Assembly (NCBI GenBank): GCA_020161835.1
Contig: JAIUNL010000020.1
Coordinates: 1 to 64,000, forward strand
Length of the DNA stretch: 64,000 bases
From: Bacteroidota bacterium
Lineage (GTDB): Bacteria; Bacteroidota; JABWAT01
Reading direction: 5' to 3'
The notes under the pieces are model-generated. The model made no database searches, was not told the DNA's origin, and saw only the letters and a program-made list of their open reading frames with translations. The first letter of the stretch is position 1, and each line of letters starts with the position of its first letter. Position numbers and translations under genes: made by a program. Positions 45,569 to 54,375 of the stretch are shown here, in pieces.

Positions 45569-46255
45569 CTACCACTGAATGACCTTCCGGTCACGATAGA
45601 AGAAACCGGATTTGGCTTCAGGGGAGGTTGCCAGCCAGACGGCCGTATCAGCGCCCTGTTCAACCGAACGGTTTGCTCCGGTACCGCCCATGTCAGTTTT
45701 GACCCAACCCGGACACATCGAAAAAACTTTGATTCCGGCAGATTTCAAATCAGCAGCCATGAGCATTGTAAGACCGTTCAGGCTCCATTTGGACAGCCGG
45801 TAACCGGTATATCCGCCAATTTTCTGATCTTCGAGAGATCCCATTCCGCTTGAAATGTTTACAATTCTGGCATCGTCACTTTTTTTCAGCAAAGGAAGCA
45901 AAGCCTGACTAACTTTAAGCGGACCAAACAAGTTCGTTTTAATAACCAGTTCAGTTTCAAGAATCGAAGATGTTTCAAATCCACGGTTTGAACTGATAAT
46001 GCCCGCATTGTTGATCAGAACATCCAGTTTGCCAAACTTCGATTCAATATATCCGGCAAGTTCTGCAGGTCCGTCTGAGTTGGTGACATCCAGCTGAAAG
46101 AAGTGAACGTTTTCCCCGAAAGTTTTCGCTGCTTCCTCACCTTTTCCGGCGTGACGGGCAGTGAGAATGACTGTGAATCCTCTTTCTGACAACTGACGTA
46201 CGATTTCATAACCGATGCCTTTATTGGCACCGGTTACAACAGCAAGTTTACTCAT
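45569..46255 (-). CDS. SDR-family NAD(P)-dependent oxidoreductase
   Basis: The 228-residue product has TGANKGIG (coenzyme loop, residues 8-15), NNAG near residue 86, the catalytic Ser in VNISSG and YRLSK with Tyr and Lys near residue 155-160. This is the classical short-chain dehydrogenase fold, close to carbonyl reductase-like members. I start at ATG 46255 (MSKLAVVTG) since the longer frame overlaps the upstream gene. It follows that gene within 2 bases. The substrate is unknown. Confidence 0.9.
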   Translation of the reverse strand: MSKLAVVTGANKGIGYEIVRQLSERGFTVILTARHAGKGEEAAKTFGENVHFFQLDVTNSDGPAELAGYIESKFGKLDVLINNAGIISSNRGFETSSILETELVIKTNLFGPLKVSQALLPLLKKSDDARIVNISSGMGSLEDQKIGGYTGYRLSKWSLNGLTMLMAADLKSAGIKVFSMCPGWVKTDMGGTGANRSVEQGADTAVWLATSPEAKSGFFYRDRKVIQW

Positions 46256-46257
46256 TT

Positions 46258-46899
46258 TTATTTTCTCAGCAATTTGAAGGCGTGGGTCCAGTTGTTGTTG
46301 CGGAATCCGAACTGGATCCACAGCATAGCAAAGGTTTCCAGCCAGAAGGACGATTTGATATCGCCGAGGTCAATCACACTTCCCCAACCCCATTGAGCTG
46401 CAAATCCGGCAACCACCTTTTTTGCATCCGCATCATTTCCAGCGATGAAAAGATCAGGAACACCTTCTTCACGGGGTGCATTGATCATGATATAGGCAGA
46501 AATGGTGTTAAATGCTTTGACCACTTTTGCTTCCGGCAGATAATTCTGGACTTTTAGTCCGCCAGGAAGATCTTCGGTTGCGTCCAAACGGGGAACACCG
46601 CCTTGTGAAGAGTCGAGCGGATTCGTCACATCGATGACAATTTTACCATTGTAAGATTCAACAGGAAGAGATTGAAGAACAATTTCAGTTCCCTGCCATT
46701 TGGTGGCGAGAACGAGAATTTCGCCAAACTGAGTTGCTTCCAGAACTGATCCGGCTGAAGCTTTTCCGCCGGCTGTTTTAATCCAGTCTGCCAGTTTTGA
46801 GGTGTCCCGGGTTCCGATTTTGACGTCGTGTCCGAGCTTGGCAAACCCGATTCCGAGTTGCTGACCCACGACACCTGATCCGATTATACCGATTTTCAT
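46258..46899 (-). CDS. NADPH-binding F420-reductase-like protein
   Basis: The 213-residue protein starts with the Rossmann motif IGIIGSGVVGQQLG, has IGTRD next to it (usual for NADP binding), and DVTNPLD and KVVKAFNT further on. This matches the NADPH-dependent F420 reductase/YpmB-like oxidoreductase group (FNO-like). Bacteroidota-type cells normally lack F420, so the true partner may be another hydride donor or acceptor. It is cotranscribed with the SDR gene, suggesting a shared substrate. Confidence 0.8.
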   Translation of the reverse strand: MKIGIIGSGVVGQQLGIGFAKLGHDVKIGTRDTSKLADWIKTAGGKASAGSVLEATQFGEILVLATKWQGTEIVLQSLPVESYNGKIVIDVTNPLDSSQGGVPRLDATEDLPGGLKVQNYLPEAKVVKAFNTISAYIMINAPREEGVPDLFIAGNDADAKKVVAGFAAQWGWGSVIDLGDIKSSFWLETFAMLWIQFGFRNNNWTHAFKLLRK

Positions 46900-46929
46900 A
46901 ATAACTCCTTTTTGATTAAATACTTAAAT

Positions 46930-47181
46930 GCGGGGAGACCGCAAAGACACAAAGACGCAAAGAAATACAGTTTTAATTCGACCGCTGAGGCGCGGGGAAC
47001 GCAGAGAAATACAAATTTCATTTTAAAGTTTAAGACAAAAGGCGAAGAAACCGCAAAGACCCAAAGACGCTAAGAAAGACAAATTTAATTCGACCGCTGA
47101 GGCGCGGGGAACGCAGAGAAATACAACTTCATTTTAAAATTTAAGACAAAAGGCGCAAAGACCATAAGACGCAAAGAAATT
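46930..47181. repeat. 112-bp tandem repeats (2.2 copies)
   Basis: The unit, with blocks ACCGCAAAGACACAAAGACG and CGACCGCTGAGGCGCGGGGA plus AGAAATACAA and TTTAAGACAAAA, starts at 46938 and again at 47050; a third partial unit starts near 47152. Identity between units is about 90 percent. The phrase CGCAAAGAC...AAGACGCAAAG is a common intergenic repeat type of FCB genomes. It lies in the gap before the prophage end. Confidence 0.85.
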
Positions 47182-47189
47182 ATAACGAC

Positions 47190-47230
47190 GCATTTAGTTT
47201 GAGAATTTAATGCATTTAGTTTGAGAATTT
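47190..47230. repeat. 19-bp direct repeats with 22-bp period at the prophage edge
   Basis: GCATTTAGTTTGAGAATTT occurs at 47190-47208 and 47212-47230. Mu-type phages have arrays of about 22-bp transposase-binding sites at their ends, so this pair may mark the prophage end. This is an inference; the second copy is preceded by TG, the Mu-type terminal dinucleotide. Confidence 0.5.
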
Positions 47231-47319
47231 TTGCACCATTCAAAACCGCTGAATTTGAAGCTTTTTAATAGTGGTTCAAAGATAGTTAAATCGGGGTTAA
47301 ATTAGCTAATATTTTTAGG

Positions 47320-48696
47320 TTAAGCAGACGCAGTATAAGTGTACATATCAAACTCGTCTAATAGAGTTCCAAAGTTTCTTTTTAGACTATATATTTTCCC
47401 AGTCAGATATTCAGCTGTACCACCAGGATTCAAATCAAACCAGATTTTCCCTGCAAAATTTACTTTGGGAGAATTTGCAAAGGTTGGCGTTTTCAAACCC
47501 ATTGTTTTCCGTTGCCGAAATGCCATTACTGTTGGGTCATAAGCATAGAGCAAATTCAAAAGTGCTTCACCATTTGTACTATATCCATTAACAGTCACAA
47601 TCTTGTACAAATTGATTGCGCCACCAATAGGATCGTCGGCAAACATTCCGATTGCAGGACTAAACGAGCTCCCTGTTAAATCGTTGTAAATTCGGGTGAT
47701 CATCTGCTTGGTATTTTTCGTATCAACTGGTGCATTATTATCGTAGTAAACAGTCCCGAACGAATTGTGCACAAATTTAGGTGTCGCTGACTGGTCTTTT
47801 AAACTGACCACAACCCCCTGTGAATTAAAGTGTAACGGATCTTCGTTGATCGATTCCCCAGCCCGAGCAACATAAACTTCCTCAGTTGCGTAACCAACAT
47901 AAGCTTGATAAAATGCAAGTCGGTTAAGTCCGTTCCACTGTATATTCATTCCGAAACCGATTTGTAAATCTTTCAAAACATCGGCACCGGTTTTATGCAG
48001 CGCGTTAGATGAACTTGTGCCATTTAAAAAAATATCACCAGGAAGGTAAATATTATCAATTCCGTGGACAGTGGCAGAATTTGAACAAACGAATGCCATC
48101 CAGTGTCGTTTAGAAAAACTAACTGATCCGAAATCAGAATCAACACTACCAGAACATATCGCCTCAACATATTGCCGGACTGTTTTATAAACACCAGTCT
48201 GAAATATAGTTGTCCAGGCTGAATTTCTGGATGTTCCGGCTGAATTCCATTGTTTTAAGTTTTCAGCTTCAGTAATCCCGTTATAAAATGTAAACTTAAC
48301 CTGCTGTGTGCCATTATTATTTATTGTCCGACTAATTTGATCGGCTCTATGCTTATAATACCAGGTTGTACCGGAAGAAATTTCCTTAACTTCAAGAAAA
48401 AAACCAGCCTTCGTATGTGAAGTATACGATGTTCCATAATCATTATTCTGAACCATGTTATAGAGGGAAAAGGAAGAAAGAATTGGCTGGGTAATTGAGA
48501 CTTCTACGGTCTCTGGTCTGAGACCAAACTCGAACGGATCAAGCTCACTCGTCAGGATCGGATTATAATCAATAGTTCCCAAAGGCTCGTCTAAAACATC
48601 AGCCCCAACCGCAGTAATAAACTGAAATACTGTCAGTTCCCAATAATTATTATTTAGGGAGGCAACTACACGAATATATTTTCCACCAAATGACAT
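47320..48696 (-). CDS. Phage distal tail/baseplate protein (probable)
   Basis: The 458-residue protein follows the tape measure gene with a 1-base overlap and is the last gene of the late operon. It is rich in beta-type sequence with many Asn, Thr, Tyr and aromatic residues, and has no recognised domain. By position it should be a distal tail or hub protein located at the tail tip. Start ATG lies within TAATG of the preceding stop. Confidence 0.65.
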   Translation of the reverse strand: MSFGGKYIRVVASLNNNYWELTVFQFITAVGADVLDEPLGTIDYNPILTSELDPFEFGLRPETVEVSITQPILSSFSLYNMVQNNDYGTSYTSHTKAGFFLEVKEISSGTTWYYKHRADQISRTINNNGTQQVKFTFYNGITEAENLKQWNSAGTSRNSAWTTIFQTGVYKTVRQYVEAICSGSVDSDFGSVSFSKRHWMAFVCSNSATVHGIDNIYLPGDIFLNGTSSSNALHKTGADVLKDLQIGFGMNIQWNGLNRLAFYQAYVGYATEEVYVARAGESINEDPLHFNSQGVVVSLKDQSATPKFVHNSFGTVYYDNNAPVDTKNTKQMITRIYNDLTGSSFSPAIGMFADDPIGGAINLYKIVTVNGYSTNGEALLNLLYAYDPTVMAFRQRKTMGLKTPTFANSPKVNFAGKIWFDLNPGGTAEYLTGKIYSLKRNFGTLLDEFDMYTYTASA

Positions 48697-51338
48697 TATG
48701 ACCTCAAAACATCACGTTTAGCTATTCCAAGATCATTGGCATCCGCAAGTTTTCTGGCATCTACATCAATAACGGGTTTAAGTGTTACTCTACCCATCAC
48801 CTCTGAAAATCGGTCGTAATCAATAACTGGAGCCTGCTGTATATAACTATGCATTTGTTGAGCTTCTAAAATAGGGGAGATTTGACGGTTAATTTGGGAA
48901 AAATCTATTTCACTTATTACCCTTGGGATTAGAATATTTTTTGCTACATCAACATAGGTTTGTTCGGGTGAAATCACTTCCCTCTGTTCACCCTCTCCAA
49001 TTAGTGCATAAGTAGGCCGGTCAACAATTCCGCCTTCTGCAAATCCGACAGCCTTAATACTGGCCTTTGCCAAAGCAACTATAGCAACACTTGAAGCAGC
49101 TGCCAAAACTGGTCCTAATAATGGACCAAATGAAGTAATATACCATGTCCAAATTGAAGCAACCATAGCAGCCATTTTTTTGGCGATTATAATGGCTACT
49201 TCCCATGAGGTAATAGCAACCCGTGCAATTGCGCCTTCAGTTGCTGCCGCTGTTTTTGTTTTTTCACCCAAAACATGAGCTATAACCATTTTCCCGGTTT
49301 CCTGGATAAATTCCAATTTCATACCCTGCCAGATGCGGTTCATTCGCTCTTTTCCGGTCACCGAGGTATCTAAAATATCCTGGCTAAAATTCATCCAGAG
49401 GCCTTGCATTTCTTGAATGGTTTGTTCCCTTGAAGCTAATTCCTCATAATATTTTGTTAGGTGAAAATTAGTTAAATCACTGGCAAGTTGCTTTTCTTCG
49501 TCAGAACCGGATTTAGCGATTCTGAGCCGGTCTTCAGTTTGTTTGATTTTCTGATCAGTAGTAAGTTGCTCGAATGAAATTTGAGCATCTGCCTGAGATT
49601 TGGCAAGAGCAATATTTTTGGCAAAGCGCTGGTCATCACTCCGGTAATCGACGTTTTGACTTGATTTTGTCGAAATCCCGGAGGCGGCAAGGTCATCAAC
49701 TTGTGGGGTGGATATAGTTGATGGTAGGTCAGGTGAGGAAGTTTGCACCGTAGGCTTTGATTTTAGACCATTCAGTGCCTGGTATGCCTTAATTTTATCC
49801 TGAAGGACTGTAAGTTCCTCTTTTGCAACCTTTAACCGGGCATTATCCCCGTCGAGAATTGCCTGATTAACTTCTTTCTCTTTCTGGGTTTCAAGGGAAA
49901 GAGCTTTAAAGTAATTGAACTTTTCTTCAGTAGATTTTTTCTCAGCCTCAGCCTCAACAATTACTTCATCTTTGACTGCCAGGTGTGCAAGTTTTATCCT
50001 TAATATGATTTTTTCTTTTTCAGCAAGAATTTTATTCTGTTCGCGCTGAAGGTCAAGTTCATTGCCTTTTCCACTAAGAATAGCGGCTCTATTAACCGAA
50101 AGACTGGCATTAACATCATTAAGTTCACTCTGGAGCTTTTCAGCGCGAAGTGTTTTTACCTCTGATACATGCCGTTTTACTGCTTCCGTTGCCTCATCAG
50201 TGTTTGATCTTAATATACCCCAAACTGTGGCGATTGCTGTAATTCCTATTACAGCCCAACCTATTGGACCAAGTGAAGCGAAAAAGCCGGTGACGGCAGA
50301 GGTTGCAAGCCGGATTGCGGCGGTAAGGCCGCCAGTACTGACGGCAGTGGCGGCGTTTGCAATGGCCATTCTTCCGGTTGTCATTATCCAGGCATTGCCT
50401 TCGGTGATCATAGCAGAAAGACCGGTGACTCTCATAGTTACGAAGGCAGCGGTTAATAAACCAACAGTCCCAAGTACTCCAACAAGTGCCGGATTCATTG
50501 CATTCAGCCCGGAGGTGACATCGCCGGCTACGGTGACAAATCCGCTGACAACAGGCATCATGGACTGACCGATAGTAGCCGAAATCTGCCCAATGGCATC
50601 AGAAACTGTTGACATCTGTCCTGCTAAAGTTTGGGACTGTTTTTCCATCATCCCGAAAAATCTGCCGCCTTCAGAGGTTGCTGAAACCATTGAAGCCTTG
50701 ACCATGTCGTAAGAGATAGCTCCGGATTCCATCTGTTTTTTCAAGTCAGCCATTGACTGGCCTGTGGTTCGGGAAATCTCCTGAAGTGGATTAAATCCGG
50801 CATTGATCAGCTGAAGCAAATCCTGTCCCTGAAGCTTGCCGGCAGATGAAACCTGACCCATGACCAGGGCAAGTTGCTGAAGCTTCTGAGCATTCCCACC
50901 AGAGATATCACCCAACTGATCAATGATCGGGTAAGCATCCTCGATCGTGATTCCAAAGTTCAGAAGTAATTGAGTGGCTGATTGTAAATCGGTAAATTCA
51001 AAGGGAGTGGAATTGGCTTTTTGTTTGAGGGTTTGAATAGCCTGGTCAGCAGCTTCAACGGAACCGAGCATAACTTCAAAAGATGTCTTGGCTTGTTCGA
51101 GATCAGCCGCGGTTTGAATAGGTTGTGAGAAGATCGAAAAAACCTTTTTAGCCAGCTCCAGACCCTGGTTAATTTCGGTGAGCGGATTAACCATTTTCTG
51201 AAGACCTTCGTCTCCGTCTTCACCGGCTTTTTTTGCAGATCCGCCAAGTTTCTTCAGCTGTTCATCAGTGAGCTGAATTTCTGCACGACCTTCTTTTCCA
51301 TCAACCAGAATTTTGATTTCTACAACGTTTCCGGCCAT
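48696..51338 (-). CDS. Phage tape measure protein
   Basis: The 880-residue protein has the tape measure N-terminal domain (AADLEQAKTSFEVMLGS near residue 75 and PFEFTDLQSATQLLLNFG near 115). A hydrophobic, Ala/Gly-rich central part (about 235-370) probably inserts in the target membrane. A coiled coil (about 400-530) and more hydrophobic helices (about 690-760) follow. It sets tail length and assists DNA entry. It lies directly after the chaperone genes, the normal order. Its length would predict a tail of roughly 130 nm by the usual 0.15 nm per residue rule. Confidence 0.93.
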   Translation of the reverse strand: MAGNVVEIKILVDGKEGRAEIQLTDEQLKKLGGSAKKAGEDGDEGLQKMVNPLTEINQGLELAKKVFSIFSQPIQTAADLEQAKTSFEVMLGSVEAADQAIQTLKQKANSTPFEFTDLQSATQLLLNFGITIEDAYPIIDQLGDISGGNAQKLQQLALVMGQVSSAGKLQGQDLLQLINAGFNPLQEISRTTGQSMADLKKQMESGAISYDMVKASMVSATSEGGRFFGMMEKQSQTLAGQMSTVSDAIGQISATIGQSMMPVVSGFVTVAGDVTSGLNAMNPALVGVLGTVGLLTAAFVTMRVTGLSAMITEGNAWIMTTGRMAIANAATAVSTGGLTAAIRLATSAVTGFFASLGPIGWAVIGITAIATVWGILRSNTDEATEAVKRHVSEVKTLRAEKLQSELNDVNASLSVNRAAILSGKGNELDLQREQNKILAEKEKIILRIKLAHLAVKDEVIVEAEAEKKSTEEKFNYFKALSLETQKEKEVNQAILDGDNARLKVAKEELTVLQDKIKAYQALNGLKSKPTVQTSSPDLPSTISTPQVDDLAASGISTKSSQNVDYRSDDQRFAKNIALAKSQADAQISFEQLTTDQKIKQTEDRLRIAKSGSDEEKQLASDLTNFHLTKYYEELASREQTIQEMQGLWMNFSQDILDTSVTGKERMNRIWQGMKLEFIQETGKMVIAHVLGEKTKTAAATEGAIARVAITSWEVAIIIAKKMAAMVASIWTWYITSFGPLLGPVLAAASSVAIVALAKASIKAVGFAEGGIVDRPTYALIGEGEQREVISPEQTYVDVAKNILIPRVISEIDFSQINRQISPILEAQQMHSYIQQAPVIDYDRFSEVMGRVTLKPVIDVDARKLADANDLGIAKRDVLRS

Positions 51339-51340
51339 GG

Positions 51341-51547
51341 TTACTCCTGTCCGATCGGCTTAATTTCAACAGCCACAGCAAGCTTTTCAATTACTGAAAT
51401 AAAGGCATCCCATTCAGCCGGATCGGTAACCTGAAGAAGCTCAACAACCTGTCCGTTTGCAGTTTTTGTAACTGTTCTGGAATCAGTATCAACGGTGATT
51501 CCCATCGTCAGATCAGCAACCTTCATTTCAATTTCAAACTTTTTCAT
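51341..51547 (-). CDS. Small phage protein between chaperone and tape measure
   Basis: The 68-residue acidic protein starts in an ATGA overlap with the stop of the chaperone frameshift extension and ends 2 bases before the tape measure gene. No domain is recognised. A tail-assembly role is suggested only by place. Confidence 0.7.
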   Translation of the reverse strand: MKKFEIEMKVADLTMGITVDTDSRTVTKTANGQVVELLQVTDPAEWDAFISVIEKLAVAVEIKPIGQE

Positions 51548-51815
51548 TTGGAGTCTACTTTGTCAACGTAATAAGCTGTTCGTGAAACCTTCGATACATA
51601 AGCCCGGCCAATTTGTGACCAGGTACAGGTTTCTTCTATATCCCGGACCCGTACCGGATCGTCACCGGCAACCGTATAAATCAGGTCAGTTAGGCCTTGT
51701 TCTTGTCTCCACTCAATTGACCAGGGTTCGGGGTGGACACTGCTGTCCGGATCTCGTCTTGACTCAATTCGTTTAATAAAATCAATGCACTGGCTAATTT
51801 CGGATTGAACGATAA
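51544..51815 (-). CDS. -1 frame extension of the tail assembly chaperone
   Basis: In the -1 frame relative to the chaperone, an open stretch of 89 codons runs from the slippery site (51813-51819) to TGA at 51544-51546, where it overlaps the ATG of the next gene. It contains WSIEWRQEQGLTDLIYTVAG and later WSQIGRAYVSKVSR, protein-like composition. A single -1 slip gives a fusion of about 174 residues, as in lambda gpG-T. No start codon or ribosome binding site of its own was seen. Confidence 0.7.
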
Positions 51816-52067
51816 AAAAAAATCCAGCAGGATTCCCCGGATTTCCTTCATATCAATATCTAAAACCCAGTCTGGCTCTTCCGTTGTTGATTTCGGATTG
51901 ACACGCTCGACAATTGTTTTTGCGAGGATAGCCATGGGTGCATAATCACCTTTCATTGCCTGGTTATCAACAATCTCATATTCCTTCTGAAAATCGGCGG
52001 CACGCTTAGCTGAGCATGGCCGTAACTTATATTCAACACCGTCGAACTTGTATATTTTTTGGCTCAT
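51690..52067 (-). CDS. Tail assembly chaperone (gpG-like, unshifted form)
   Basis: The 125-residue product has an N-terminal segment KIYKFDGVEYKLRPCSAKRA typical of phage tail assembly chaperones and mostly helical sequence after it. It binds the tape measure protein before tube assembly. Codons 83-85 form U UUU UUA, a -1 frameshift heptamer, and the last about 40 residues of this unshifted form are in a region where the -1 frame is also open. It is placed before the tape measure gene, as in other phages. Confidence 0.85.
   Translation of the reverse strand: MSQKIYKFDGVEYKLRPCSAKRAADFQKEYEIVDNQAMKGDYAPMAILAKTIVERVNPKSTTEEPDWVLDIDMKEIRGILLDFFLSFNPKLASALILLNELSQDEIRTAVSTPNPGQLSGDKNKA
51813..51819 (-). 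promoter_or_regulatory. U UUU UUA slippery heptamer for programmed -1 frameshifting
   Basis: On the minus strand the zero-frame codons GAT TTT TTT TTA contain T TTT TTA, one of the canonical X XXY YYZ sites, within a run of nine T residues. Slippage joins the chaperone to the extension. A run of nine Ts could also allow transcriptional slippage. Confidence 0.75.
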
Positions 52068-52076
52068 TTTAAATCC

Positions 52077-52964
52077 TTAAAAATCAATAAATTTTGGAAG
52101 GCCAGCCCACCCATAGGCTAAAACAATATTATCAAACTCATTGACTGAATTGGTTTCATCTGCAACAATTGAGAGTTTGAAATACCGGGTTGAGGCGCTT
52201 GTAAACATGTAAGTGCCGGTTAAACGGCCCATTATAAATGCACCATTTCCAACTAAAAAGGTTTCAGTTGATACATCAGACCCATTGTATCCGGTTAATC
52301 TTATTCCGGGGTTACCATCAGAATTATTCGCACCGGCATAAGTATCAAAGGCAACCTGAACTACCATTCCAGCTTTAATTGGAAACCGTTTATTAACCTC
52401 AGCTTTGTGGTATATTAAACCATCTGTTGCCGTTTTAGTGATTTTATAAACGGGGCTTGAACCAAGGGTGAAGGAACCATTTTTTGAAGTAGAAGTAAAG
52501 GTGAGGCCAGATTCAATTGTGATTCCGGTTAAGGTTGCACCATTGGCTATTTCCGTGGATAGGAGATTTTTCCGGGTGATAATATTAAGATTTGCCCCGG
52601 TTTTCTTTGCCTGGATTTCGAGCCCATCCACATTCCCAAACTTAAATACCCGCTTCCGGGATGTGCGAATAGTTGCGGAGTCTTCCCAAATAACAGATCC
52701 GTCAATTCCAAAGAGATAGATAAATAAAGGAGTATTAGCTAAGTCCCAGGTTTCTAATTGTAGAAATTGATCGGTATCACCAACGACAACTTTTAAAGAG
52801 TGTTTTTTTACAGTGTTGAAGTACTGGTCATCCCATAGCTGTGGCCCGTCAGTTGGCTTTGAGTATTCTCCCTCAGTTAGTATTTCTTCCAGCCAGACCG
52901 GTGAGGCAAAGCTCGTATCTGAGGCGGCGACAATGCAGATATATTCGGTGCCGGTAAGGAGCAT
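52077..52964 (-). CDS. Phage protein with paralogue at 54587-55489 (copy 2)
   Basis: The 295-residue product shares its plan with the 300-residue protein encoded upstream: an N-terminal part (YICIVAASDTSFASPVWLEEIL) like (YDLVCVVAESDQYCATPIWI), L-x-TW-x-A-x-T, and a C-terminal beta domain with FTSTSKNGSFTLGSSPVYKIT. The C-terminal domain looks like a carbohydrate-binding module or jelly-roll. It is likely a tail or decoration protein; receptor binding is an inference. It lies just before the chaperone gene. Confidence 0.65.
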   Translation of the reverse strand: MLLTGTEYICIVAASDTSFASPVWLEEILTEGEYSKPTDGPQLWDDQYFNTVKKHSLKVVVGDTDQFLQLETWDLANTPLFIYLFGIDGSVIWEDSATIRTSRKRVFKFGNVDGLEIQAKKTGANLNIITRKNLLSTEIANGATLTGITIESGLTFTSTSKNGSFTLGSSPVYKITKTATDGLIYHKAEVNKRFPIKAGMVVQVAFDTYAGANNSDGNPGIRLTGYNGSDVSTETFLVGNGAFIMGRLTGTYMFTSASTRYFKLSIVADETNSVNEFDNIVLAYGWAGLPKFIDF

Positions 52965-53273
52965 TTAAGAGTTCCACCAGATTTTAAATTTATCCCAGAA
53001 CGATTGTTTTTCGGGTTCAGTAATTTGACCATCATTATTCGAATCAGGGGTAACAATAGTCCCAAGCTCATCATATACTGGAAAATCAGATTCAGATAGG
53101 GCAACAACCGGAAAGGCATTTCCGACAAATAATTCGGGGAATTCGGTAACGGAGTTCACGGAGCAAACCCACCGTCCATGAATATCCTGGACGGCGTTAA
53201 ATTGGTTTACGCCAATTATAAACCCTTGATATTGATCGATAAACAGTTGTGTGAGAATAAAATAAAAGTTCAC
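52965..53273 (-). CDS. Small phage protein with EF-hand-like loop
   Basis: The 102-residue protein carries DSNNDGQITEPE near residue 80, a full EF-hand/dockerin-type calcium loop (D1, N3, D5, G6, I8, E12). The preceding part is hydrophobic and aromatic, without a known domain. It overlaps the upstream gene by 4 bases. The loop may bind calcium and stabilise a fibre or spike; this is inference. Confidence 0.6.
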   Translation of the reverse strand: MNFYFILTQLFIDQYQGFIIGVNQFNAVQDIHGRWVCSVNSVTEFPELFVGNAFPVVALSESDFPVYDELGTIVTPDSNNDGQITEPEKQSFWDKFKIWWNS

Positions 53274-54064
53274 ACTTGTCTTTTTAATGAGGTTTGAAAC
53301 GTTTGTACAATAGTGTAGAATGTGTTGAATTCTGCATTTGTCAATGCTCTCGATTTATAACTTAATGACATATTAAACGGTGCTCTTGTTGATCTGTTTG
53401 AATGTCTATAATCGTAGGTTATTGGTAAATTGTTCAAACTATCAGTCTTAACTTGAATAGTTCCACTATTGCGTTTAAAATTTGATTGAGTGTTGTTATT
53501 GCGGAATATTGACACCAAACCAGTATTAAACCACCCAGAAAGAGGTGCGTTTGCTGTTCCGTATAGCTTAATGTAAGCATCAGTAAGCCACATGCGCCCG
53601 TTGTCACCATCGATGTAGTACCCAATCGGAGCATTTCTCGTGTACACACCAAAGCAAACATTTTGATTGTCTGGGTGTACGTGCGTTACAGCAGAACTTT
53701 GTGTTGTTCCATTAAACAGTACCCCTGTTCCGTTATGGGTTGGCGATCCGACAAATGACATTGTCTGTAAAGCCGGGTTGATAAGATTCTTAGAATGGGC
53801 AGTTGAATTACCTCCAATAATTGGATGTAAAGCATAGAATGCAGTCCATAAACTATTTGTTTTTAAATCTAAAACCAGTTGATTTAAAGCATTACAGATT
53901 TCAAGGCCGGTGATCTCCTGAGCAGCACCTGAATACAGGATTGTGGTATCGGCCGGAATTCCGGCGGCGGAAATAAAAACAAGGGCATCCGGATCCCAAG
54001 AGACCGTTTGCCTTTGTCTGTAACTCCACGGCCGATTGACTGAAGGGATTAACCGTTGTCTCAT
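53270..54064 (-). CDS. Phage lectin-like/LamG-type protein (probable tail fibre or adhesin)
   Basis: The 264-residue product has NALNQLVLDLKTNSLWTAFYALHPIIGG, then beta-rich sequence with FNGTTQSS, CFGVYTRNAPIGYYIDG and a C-terminal FNTFYTIVQTFQTSL. This pattern recurs in phage proteins with concanavalin/LamG-like folds that bind cell-surface sugars. It overlaps its neighbours by 4 bases at both ends, within the variable block between tail tube and chaperone. Confidence 0.6.
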   Translation of the reverse strand: MRQRLIPSVNRPWSYRQRQTVSWDPDALVFISAAGIPADTTILYSGAAQEITGLEICNALNQLVLDLKTNSLWTAFYALHPIIGGNSTAHSKNLINPALQTMSFVGSPTHNGTGVLFNGTTQSSAVTHVHPDNQNVCFGVYTRNAPIGYYIDGDNGRMWLTDAYIKLYGTANAPLSGWFNTGLVSIFRNNNTQSNFKRNSGTIQVKTDSLNNLPITYDYRHSNRSTRAPFNMSLSYKSRALTNAEFNTFYTIVQTFQTSLKRQV

Positions 54065-54375
54065 AACCAGAGAACACGGCAGTACTGGGCTGCAGCAGAA
54101 ACAGTTTGCTTAATATGAAGATACAGGACTCCATTATTTGCCTGAGCTAGTCGGTTGGGTATCCGGATTGGGTCAATTGATTTCGGCTGAATGCGAATTG
54201 AGTTTGTGAAATCGGTACCGTCAGAATCCTGATCATCAAAGGCAATATTGATTTCACAATCTGAGTCAAGTACAACATATCCCGTATTTACTGGCACGAG
54301 AAGTATTCCCTCAGCAAATGTTGAAATATTTTGCTTTGTGGCTTCAGTCCAATTCATATCGATGTGGGACATCAT
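54061..54375 (-). CDS. Small phage protein, unknown
   Basis: The 104-residue protein has a beta-rich composition with DQDSDGTDFTNSIR near residue 50 and no recognised domain. It sits in a tight operon with 4-base overlap downstream and adjoining start-stop upstream. It may be a fibre-associated part. Confidence 0.6.
   Translation of the reverse strand: MMSHIDMNWTEATKQNISTFAEGILLVPVNTGYVVLDSDCEINIAFDDQDSDGTDFTNSIRIQPKSIDPIRIPNRLAQANNGVLYLHIKQTVSAAAQYCRVLWL

Noticed and set aside
46930..47181. CRISPR array
   Set aside because: The 112-bp unit with only 2.2 copies has no unique spacers of regular length and no cas genes are near.
50062..50568. 168-residue plus-strand frame
   Set aside because: It is antisense to the tape measure gene and reflects its Ala/Gly-rich codons.
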